In this document: positions 6,905 through 13,278 of the stretch, in pieces
How the letters are laid out: each line of letters begins with the position of its first letter
How positions within the stretch are numbered: position 1 is the stretch's first letter
Origin: Piscirickettsiaceae bacterium
Lineage (GTDB): Bacteria; Pseudomonadota; Gammaproteobacteria; PS1; Pseudothioglobaceae
Assembly (NCBI GenBank): GCA_012963565.1
Contig: DTVJ01000021.1
Coordinates: forward strand, 1 to 15,240
DNA length: 15,240 nt
Reading direction: 5' to 3'
Translations under genes and position numbers: made by a program
Notes under the pieces: model-generated
Database searches by the model: none
Told to the model about the DNA's origin: nothing
The model's input: only the letters and a program-made list of their open reading frames with translations

Positions 6905-7161
6905 TCCTAATTGTTAACTTAAAAAAAATACATACTTTCCCCCTATTTTCAGGAATTAGCTTTAAATTTTCGATTTAAGCGACTTTTTGATTAAAATAAT
7001 ATCGACTATAGACTAGTACCCGAATCGTTTAAATAATTAAACATCAAGATTTATAATGTAAGTAGTTGATTTTTAATGATTTTTTAGTATTTAATGCTGT
7101 TTTTATGATTTTTCACCTGTTTTTGCTTATACTATATGTGAATTTTACGAATTTAATTACC

Positions 7162-7770
7162 ATGAAAAAATATAGCTTATTTATCACACTCTTGTTTTTG
7201 TCTTTTAGTGTGTTTTCCATCTCTAATATTTATACAACTCATGATGATACGTTTTTACGATCTGACAAAACGAGCGCATCTAGCATTATTAGAACCTTAT
7301 CAAAAGATACAAAGTTAAGTTTATTAACCATGCATTATTCTGGTTGGTCGCAGGTTTCATTGGATGATTTATCAGGTTGGATTTTATCTAATCATTTAAC
7401 TCAAATAGCTCCAAAATCTACACTTGTAATTGTTGATAATAGTGATGCTGAACAAGTGCAAGTACTTAAAGAGACTATTAATAAATTACAACTTGAAAAT
7501 CAAACGTTATCTTCTAAAATCGTTGATATGAAAGCAATTCAAGACAATATTAAATTAGATATAAATAAGCTTGAGCAAGAAAATAACACCCTTTCTAGCC
7601 AAAATATTGAATCAAAAGATATCCTTGATTTATCCTCAAATGACTCAAGTATTAATACCTTAATTATTCTATTTCTTGGTCTAATTTCTGGCCTAATTGT
7701 TAGTGCAATTATTTCTCGCATGGCACGAAAAAAACGTGACAGTTTAAACACTATTAGTCGTTCATACTGA
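7162..7770 (+). CDS. Membrane-anchored SH3-domain/coiled-coil protein (YgiM/TIGR04211-like)
   Basis: A 202-residue envelope protein with the YgiM-type plan: N-terminal signal peptide (MKKYSLFITLLFLSFSVFS), a bacterial SH3 domain at about 24-82 (DTFLRSDKTSASSIIRTL, GWSQVSLDDLSGWILSNHL), a coiled coil at about 95-150 with heptad-like Leu/Ile spacing (LKETINKLQLENQTL, INKLEQENNTL), and a C-terminal membrane helix at 165-186 followed by the basic anchor RMARKKR. The topology would place the SH3 and coiled coil in the periplasm. An in-frame upstream ATG at 7066 would put an extra hydrophobic segment before the signal peptide, so ATG 7162 is preferred, although neither start has a clear Shine-Dalgarno. 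The thioredoxin gene follows closely. Bacterial SH3 domains often bind peptidoglycan or proteins; the ligand here is unknown. Confidence 0.75.
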   Translation: MKKYSLFITLLFLSFSVFSISNIYTTHDDTFLRSDKTSASSIIRTLSKDTKLSLLTMHYSGWSQVSLDDLSGWILSNHLTQIAPKSTLVIVDNSDAEQVQVLKETINKLQLENQTLSSKIVDMKAIQDNIKLDINKLEQENNTLSSQNIESKDILDLSSNDSSINTLIILFLGLISGLIVSAIISRMARKKRDSLNTISRSY

Positions 7771-7779
7771 TTGATTAAT

Positions 7780-8130
7780 ATGGTTAGTGTTGCCCCTATT
7801 GAAGTTTCGATCGAGACTTTTCATTCCCTGGTGATTGAACGATCACATAAACAACTCGTTATTTTGGATATTTCTGCTAATTGGTGTAGTCCGTGTAAGA
7901 TTTTAGAGCCCATTCTCACTGCCGTAACAGCAGAGTATAATAATGGCGAATTTGCATTAACAAAGCTTGAAGCGGAGGATGAAAATATGAAAATTGCAGG
8001 GCAGTTTTCAGTGCGTGGATTTCCAACGGTTATTGCCTTTATTAGAGGTGAAGAAGTAGGCCGATTTCACTCAGCTCAAACACATGATTTTGTGCGAAAT
8101 TTTATTGATCAAAACCTAGAAAATTTTTAA
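7780..8130 (+). CDS. Short thioredoxin-fold protein with CSPC motif
   Basis: A 116-residue thioredoxin-fold protein without signal peptide, thus cytoplasmic. The redox motif is WCSPCK (C36, C39), with Ser in place of the Gly of classical WCGPC. The cis-proline loop is GFPT (P82), and the KLEAEDENMKIAGQFSVRGF stretch matches the usual thioredoxin beta-3/alpha-3 region. That stretch and the overall sequence also recall the N-terminal domain of CnoX/YbbN, but the C-terminal TPR part of YbbN is missing. ATG 7780 is preferred over an in-frame TTG at 7771 directly after the upstream stop; neither has a good ribosome site. Its stop TAA shares one base with the hemH ATG (TAATG), implying translational coupling. 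It probably reduces protein disulfides; the target is unknown. Confidence 0.85.
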   Translation: MVSVAPIEVSIETFHSLVIERSHKQLVILDISANWCSPCKILEPILTAVTAEYNNGEFALTKLEAEDENMKIAGQFSVRGFPTVIAFIRGEEVGRFHSAQTHDFVRNFIDQNLENF

Positions 8131-9104
8131 TGAAAACTGGAATTTTACTCACCAATCTTGGCACACCAGATGCGCCTACAAAGCCTGCTTTAAAGCGATA
8201 TTTAAAGCAATTTTTGTCAGATGATCGGGTTATTCAGCCACCGAACAAACTGATTTGGTGGTTAGCATTAAACGTGGTTATTTTGAATATAAGGCCAGCA
8301 AAATCTGCCAAAAATTACGAAAAAATTTGGGATAAATTTGGCAAGGGTTCGCCGTTGTTAAATATCACTCAATTACAGCTTCAAGGTGTTAAAAAAACAC
8401 TACTTAGTCAGCATGATAATTTGGTGTTTGAAATGGGTATGCGTTATGGCAATCCATCGATTCCTTCGGCACTTGAAAAGTTAAAAGAAAGCAGCTGTGA
8501 AAAAATTATCGTTCTACCACTTTATCCACAATATTCTGATACAACAACCCTTTCAACCCTTGATGTTATCAACAAAACCCTTGATTCGTGGGAAAACAAA
8601 CCAGAACTAACGTTTATTGATGATTATTACCAAGATAAGGGTTATATTCAGTCTTTGGTTAATTCAGTGAATGAGCATCAAGCCCAATACGGTAGGCCTG
8701 ACAAGCTTATGATCTCATTTCACGGCATTCCACAACGTTTTGTTGATAATGGCGACGTTTATTACGAGCACTGCGTTAATACGACTCAACTGCTCGCTGA
8801 GGCGCTTGATTTGCAAAAAGATGAGTATCAACTGTGTTTTCAGTCAATATTCGGCCGCGAAGAATGGCTTAAACCTCAAACCAAGAGTAGTTTGGAATAT
8901 CTAGCGAAAAATGGCACTAATCATGTACAAGTGATTTGCCCAGGTTTTTCTGTTGATTGCTTGGAAACCATAGAAGAGATCGATGAAGAGAATAGAGGGT
9001 ATTTTATGGAAGCTGGTGGCAAGGAGTTTAGTTATATTCCTGCGTTAAACGACCGTGATGACCATATACAGGCACTCTCAAGCATTATTTCCCAACAGCT
9101 CTAA
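8130..9104 (+). CDS. hemH: Ferrochelatase
   Basis: Inserts Fe2+ into protoporphyrin IX, the last step of heme b synthesis, usually at the inner face of the membrane. The 324-residue protein has the family landmarks: LLTNLGTPDAPT (6-17), EMGMRYGNPSIPSAL (101-115), VLPLYPQYSDTTTLST (128-143), catalytic H198 in ISFHGIP, FGREEWLKP (241-249) and the CPGFSVDCLETIEEI motif (270-284) with E279. The FQS-R-FGREEWL arginine common in proteobacterial enzymes is isoleucine here (I240), and the usual following Tyr is Q250. The ATG overlaps the stop of the thioredoxin gene by one base. No strong terminator follows; the convergent DsrE-like gene ends 82 bases downstream. Confidence 0.95.
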   Translation: MKTGILLTNLGTPDAPTKPALKRYLKQFLSDDRVIQPPNKLIWWLALNVVILNIRPAKSAKNYEKIWDKFGKGSPLLNITQLQLQGVKKTLLSQHDNLVFEMGMRYGNPSIPSALEKLKESSCEKIIVLPLYPQYSDTTTLSTLDVINKTLDSWENKPELTFIDDYYQDKGYIQSLVNSVNEHQAQYGRPDKLMISFHGIPQRFVDNGDVYYEHCVNTTQLLAEALDLQKDEYQLCFQSIFGREEWLKPQTKSSLEYLAKNGTNHVQVICPGFSVDCLETIEEIDEENRGYFMEAGGKEFSYIPALNDRDDHIQALSSIISQQL

Positions 9105-9186
9105 TAACTACGCATAATTTATATTATGTTAAATTATAGTATTATCAAACTAATTATTATCGATTTAACGCCCCCCTGCTAATCAA

Positions 9187-9711
9187 TTATTGATTTGAAT
9201 CCTTTTTAGGCTTTATATAATAAAGTTGGATGGATATATAGCCCAAGTTAATATAATCGTTAATCTTAGCTGGTCCGCTCTCAGCGACATCAACAATATC
9301 AATATAACTACTTGGCTTTATACCAAACCATGATGAGTGTGTGCCACAAACATGCAGATTTACATTCTCTTTACGAACAAGATCATCTAATATTGAAATC
9401 GCCTCTTTTTGGAGCTCAGCTCTTTTCTTAATCAATTGAAACTGCTCGCGACCGTGTGAAACCACGGCGATTTCAATATTGGGGTATTTTGCTTTTAATT
9501 GCCCTTTTAAATCTTTAATCATCGGTGCGGCCCACTGCCATGTGTTTTTGTCGCTCTCAATTAATTCAAACACCACACCCACTGGTTCATCATTCGCTTC
9601 AATTAAGTGAGTAACACTAGGGTGTGAATACTCTTGCGCATGCGCTAATGAATAGCCGACAAGCAATAGACTTAGTAATAAGATTTTTAGCGTTTTCTTA
9701 AATATAATCAT
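9187..9711 (-). CDS. Exported DsrE/DsrF-like protein
   Basis: A 174-residue protein with a Sec signal peptide (LKILLLSLLLVGYSLAHA, likely cleaved after AHA at residue 25), so probably periplasmic. The mature part has a DsrE-like alpha/beta fold: VGVVFELIES beta strand, IEIAVVSHG, then HVCGTHSSWFGI with the single conserved-type cysteine C122, and the closing INDYINLGYISIQL. Cytoplasmic DsrE subunits carry sulfur on a cysteine near this position; whether this exported relative binds sulfur is inference. ATG 9711 is chosen because it starts the signal peptide; GGGAG lies 13 bases upstream, rather far, and an in-frame TTG at 9723 is too close to it. Convergent with hemH and divergent from the ferredoxin-reductase gene. 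It hints at sulfur metabolism, but no dsr or sox gene is in the window. Confidence 0.75.
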   Translation of the reverse strand: MIIFKKTLKILLLSLLLVGYSLAHAQEYSHPSVTHLIEANDEPVGVVFELIESDKNTWQWAAPMIKDLKGQLKAKYPNIEIAVVSHGREQFQLIKKRAELQKEAISILDDLVRKENVNLHVCGTHSSWFGIKPSSYIDIVDVAESGPAKINDYINLGYISIQLYYIKPKKDSNQ

Positions 9712-9874
9712 TGTGCAATACAAACTCCCACTATTTAGCTACTATTGTATTCTTAAATAGATTTAAAAATTTAGCAAATTTTTCAATATCACCACCCTAC
9801 TCTGAGCTAAAAACCGTCCAATATTCAAGTGTAGAAAAACATTACAGATAATTTATTTTTGCTTTTAGTCTACA

Positions 9875-10894
9875 ATGCTTATTATGTCTGAGTCATTGTT
9901 CAATGTTCATCTTAAAAATCACCATCGTGATTTTGAATGCTCATCAGCCGATTCTGTACTTGAGGGTGGATTACGTCACGGTCTTGCCATGCATTACGAG
10001 TGTAGTAATGGTACTTGCGGTACTTGTAAAGCTAAACTACTCAGCGGCACTATTAAACAAATCAAACACCATGACTTCGTTTTAACTGCCGAACAAAAAG
10101 ACCAAAGTGAGTTTTTAATGTGCTGTAATGCACCTGCTTCGGATATTGGTCTAGAATTATCATTGATTGGCGATGTGAAATCTATTCCAATTCAAACTAT
10201 TGACACTAAAGTTAAAAAAATTACCTTTACAACAGAGAATTTAGCCATTGTCACGCTCAAAACACCTAGATCAAAGACTTTGCAATTTATGGCGGGTCAA
10301 GATGTAGAGTTGTCTTTTCAAGGGTCAACTTCTAGATATCCACTTGCTTCTTGCCCTTGTCATGGCATGGAACTTGAATTTCACATTAGAAATATTGCCA
10401 CAGACCCTATTGCAGTGGCTATTTTTAATAAAACCCTTAAATCAAAGGTTTCAATTGCTATTGAAGGTCCAAAAGGAATTTTTGTACTTAAGGAAACCTC
10501 AACCCGACCAATGGTATTTATTGCGTGGGATAGCGGTTTTGCACCGATTAGAAGCTTAGTTGAGCACGCTTTTTCATTAGAGATGTCTAACCCTGTACAT
10601 TTTTATTGGGCCTATCCTGCCGATGAACAATTACCCTACTTAGATAATCATGCCAAATCATGGCAGACAATTATGGATGAATACACTTACATCCCTATTT
10701 CTTGTGAGTTTAATCGGTCTAGTCAAAACGATTGTCACAAGGTGTCAAAACACATTTTTGACTCACTTGATTTAGAAATAGTTAACAAATCTGATGTTTA
10801 TATTTCTGCACCAGCAGAGGTATTGATTTATTTGGGTGAATTATTGCTCGAAAATGGCCTAAACGAATCCCAATTAATTGCCTCACCAATTTAG
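9875..10894 (+). CDS. 2Fe-2S ferredoxin/flavin reductase-like electron-transfer protein
   Basis: A 339-residue protein with the architecture ferredoxin - FAD domain - NAD domain, as in CDP-6-deoxyhexulose reductase (AscD) and aromatic oxygenase reductases. Residues 5-98 are a plant-type ferredoxin: YECSNGTCGTCKAKLLSG gives ligands C43, C48 and C51, and FLMCC gives the fourth (C83 or C84). Residues 110-205 are the flavin-binding barrel with the R-x-Y-x-x-S-like signature SRYPLAS (R154, Y155, S159). Residues 210-339 are the NAD(P)-like domain, but its hallmark sites are altered: the usual GGTG(I/F)AP loop reads AWDSGFAP (217-224) and the usual CGP near the C-terminus reads SAP (311-313). It may be an NAD(P)H reductase with weakened or different donor use. 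Start is ATG 9875 or ATG 9884. It lies 44 bases before fadE, suggesting a shared transcript. Confidence 0.85.
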   Translation: MLIMSESLFNVHLKNHHRDFECSSADSVLEGGLRHGLAMHYECSNGTCGTCKAKLLSGTIKQIKHHDFVLTAEQKDQSEFLMCCNAPASDIGLELSLIGDVKSIPIQTIDTKVKKITFTTENLAIVTLKTPRSKTLQFMAGQDVELSFQGSTSRYPLASCPCHGMELEFHIRNIATDPIAVAIFNKTLKSKVSIAIEGPKGIFVLKETSTRPMVFIAWDSGFAPIRSLVEHAFSLEMSNPVHFYWAYPADEQLPYLDNHAKSWQTIMDEYTYIPISCEFNRSSQNDCHKVSKHIFDSLDLEIVNKSDVYISAPAEVLIYLGELLLENGLNESQLIASPI

Positions 10895-10938
10895 TGGTTT
10901 TTCAATAACAGTACTAAAAAATAGGTTATGATGAGCCT

Positions 10939-13278
10939 ATGATAGCACTGTATTACTTAATATTCGTTGTTGTTATAACTACTTTGTTTATTCGAATAGA
11001 GCGGTTCTTGCCTATTTTTGTCTTTGTTTTTTCTCTAGCCACGCTTTATTTATTCATTGGTTTAAATGCACACCAATTAATTGTTTGGATTTTGGCTTTA
11101 ATTTTGACACTAGTCAACCTAGTGTTGTTCGTTCCATTTTTTAGATTGTTAATAGTTAAACCTATTGTTTCTCGTTTTGCAAGTAAGGCAAAACTTTCTA
11201 TCAGTGATACCGAGAAAGTAGCAATGGAGTGTGGTGATACTCACTGGGAAAAACAACTGTTTTCTAATCAACTTAATTGGGACAAATTATTAAGCGTTGA
11301 AACCAAGCCTTTAAGTACTATAGAGCAAGACTTTATTGATAACAAGGTGCCTGAACTTTGTAATACTTTTAATCAGTTTGGTCTGTCGGATCAAACTCTA
11401 AATCAAATCAAATCTGAAGGTTTTTGGTCACTCAATATTCCTCAAGAATATGGTGGCCTAAATTTTTCTGCACAAGCCCATGCCAAAATTTTAACGCAAT
11501 TATCTAGCTACAATACTTCATTAGCAGTCACCGTTATGGTGCCAAATTCACTAGGCCCAGCAGAGTTGATTTTGCATTATGGTACAGATCAGCAAAAGCA
11601 AAACTTATTGCCTAAATTGGCGACAGGCGAAGAAATTCCATGTTTTGCATTAACCTCAACCGAGGCCGGTTCTGATGCTGGTGCAATGATTGATTCTGGC
11701 GTGGTTTGTCAGCAAGATTACCAGGGTGAAAAAACCTTAGGTATTCGCTTGAATTGGGATAAACGTTATACTACGCTTGCACCGATGGCAACACTTATTG
11801 GTCTAGCTTTTAAAACTTATGATCCAGATGGCTTGATTGGAGATGCATCCTCCTTGGGTATCACTTGTGCTTTGGTTAATAGTGCTTTAGATGGAGTGAG
11901 CATTGGTCGACATCATCACCCTATTGGCTCTGAATTTACCAATGGACCACACCAAGGTAAGGATGTTTTTATCCCAATGTCAGCAGTGATTGGCGGACAG
12001 AGAATGATTGGCCAAGGGTGGTCGATGCTGATGGAATCACTTTCACTAGGTCGGGGAGTATCACTTCCCTCTTTATCGATGGCTGGTGTAGAGCTTAGTT
12101 TAAAGACATCACTCGAATATGCCCTAATTAGAAAACAGTTTAAACAGTCGCTTTATCGCTTTCAAGGTGTGGCAGAAAAGATTGTACCAATGGCGGCAGA
12201 TGCGCTGGAAATGAAGGCAATGCAAACCTTTCATTTGAATTTATTAGATCAAGGCCTTAACCCATCAATCAGTTCTTCTATTTTGAAATACCATCATACT
12301 GAAGCGCTAAGAAAGAATGTGAATCGTGCCATGGATATTCATGGTGGAAAAGCAGTAATGCTCGGAAAGTCTAATTATTTGTCTAATATTTATCAAGTAA
12401 TACCAATTGCCATTACTGTTGAGGGTGCAAATATCTTGACTCGATCAATGATTATTTTTGGTCAGGGTTTAATGCGCTGCCACCCTTTCTTAAAAGATGA
12501 ATTGGAAAGTTTAGAGCGTAAAGATTATTCTTTATTTAATAAGATTCTAGGTAGTCACCTTGCTCACCAAGCAAGTGTCAAAGTAAAAAGTCTTGTTTTT
12601 GCGCTTAGTTGTGGTCTGCTTGCTAAGGCACCTGAAAATGTAAGGGGTATTACCAAACCTTATTATCGACAGCTTGCTAGTATTAGTGCCAGTTATGCCT
12701 TTTTAGTTGAAATGGTATTAATGAAATATGGACCAGGCATTAAGTTCCAAGAAAGCATGAATGGCTTATTTACTGATCTACTTATTAAAATGTATGGTAT
12801 TTCTACCCTTCTAAAATATTCGGAAAAACTAGGTTCAAATGTCGATAATTTAATTCAATGGACAATTGAGCAACGTATTCATCAGTCTCAAATCCTACTT
12901 AAGGAAATTTGTGATCAATTTAAATTTTCAATATTCTTTAAGTGGATTGTTCTGCCTTGGGGTATTAATCAAACTAAGCCCGCTATTAGCTTACAGAATA
13001 AGGTTATAAATCTACTGATTAATGATCAACAACTCAAAGACTCCTTAACAAAAGATGTTTTATTTATACAAGACTCCCCTCTTGATGAATTAGAACAAGC
13101 TTACAAACTTGCAATAGAAGCTGAGAAAGTTTATAAGAGAGTTAAGTATGTTGATACACTTGATGCCATTGATGCATTACTCGATCAGCAGCAAATCAAT
13201 CAACAAGAGCATCAACTTTTATTAAACTTAACTGAATTACGCCAAAAGGTCTTAGCGGTGGATGATTATGAAGATTAA
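10939..13278 (+). CDS. fadE: Membrane-associated acyl-CoA dehydrogenase, FadE type
   Basis: Catalyses the first step of fatty-acid beta-oxidation, acyl-CoA to trans-2-enoyl-CoA. The 779-residue protein is close to the FadE family length (about 800). Residues 1-75 hold three hydrophobic segments (MIALYYLIFVVVITTLFI, FLPIFVFVFSLATLYLFIG, LIVWILALILTLVNLVLFV) that anchor it. The acyl-CoA dehydrogenase core follows, with IPQEYGGLNFS, the FAD-contact loop CFALTSTEAGSDAGA (about 235-249), EYALIRKQFKQSLYRFQGVAEK, and IDIHGGKAV-type flavin contacts. The presumed catalytic base is E495 in TVEGANILTRSMIIFGQG. The remaining part, from RCHPFLKDE to the end, is the helical FadE-specific C-terminal domain (DUF1974). 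Electrons normally go to ETF; no etf gene is in view. The end overlaps the following FadN-type gene by 11 bases. Confidence 0.94.
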   Translation: MIALYYLIFVVVITTLFIRIERFLPIFVFVFSLATLYLFIGLNAHQLIVWILALILTLVNLVLFVPFFRLLIVKPIVSRFASKAKLSISDTEKVAMECGDTHWEKQLFSNQLNWDKLLSVETKPLSTIEQDFIDNKVPELCNTFNQFGLSDQTLNQIKSEGFWSLNIPQEYGGLNFSAQAHAKILTQLSSYNTSLAVTVMVPNSLGPAELILHYGTDQQKQNLLPKLATGEEIPCFALTSTEAGSDAGAMIDSGVVCQQDYQGEKTLGIRLNWDKRYTTLAPMATLIGLAFKTYDPDGLIGDASSLGITCALVNSALDGVSIGRHHHPIGSEFTNGPHQGKDVFIPMSAVIGGQRMIGQGWSMLMESLSLGRGVSLPSLSMAGVELSLKTSLEYALIRKQFKQSLYRFQGVAEKIVPMAADALEMKAMQTFHLNLLDQGLNPSISSSILKYHHTEALRKNVNRAMDIHGGKAVMLGKSNYLSNIYQVIPIAITVEGANILTRSMIIFGQGLMRCHPFLKDELESLERKDYSLFNKILGSHLAHQASVKVKSLVFALSCGLLAKAPENVRGITKPYYRQLASISASYAFLVEMVLMKYGPGIKFQESMNGLFTDLLIKMYGISTLLKYSEKLGSNVDNLIQWTIEQRIHQSQILLKEICDQFKFSIFFKWIVLPWGINQTKPAISLQNKVINLLINDQQLKDSLTKDVLFIQDSPLDELEQAYKLAIEAEKVYKRVKYVDTLDAIDALLDQQQINQQEHQLLLNLTELRQKVLAVDDYED

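Noticed and set aside
7027..7042. Inverted repeat GTTTAA-ATAA-TTAAAC in the 6905-7161 gap
   Set aside because: A short AT-only stem in AT-rich DNA is expected by chance. No T-run, promoter pair or tRNA-like fold accompanies it.
7066..7161. Longer start for the SH3-domain protein
   Set aside because: The added 32 residues precede a complete signal peptide and have no ribosome site, so the upstream ATG is unlikely to be used.
7539..7751. Minus-strand frame of 70 residues
   Set aside because: It is antisense to the coiled-coil and anchor region of the SH3 protein and has no independent support.
9181..9195. Inverted repeat AATCAA-TTA-TTGATT between hemH and the DsrE-like gene
   Set aside because: The stem is entirely weak and AT-rich, has no T-run on either strand and overlaps the stop codon region, so I do not call it a terminator.
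9903..10559. Plus-strand frames at 9903-10085 and 10344-10559
   Set aside because: They are alternative-frame readings of the ferredoxin-reductase gene, whose own frame carries clear cofactor motifs.
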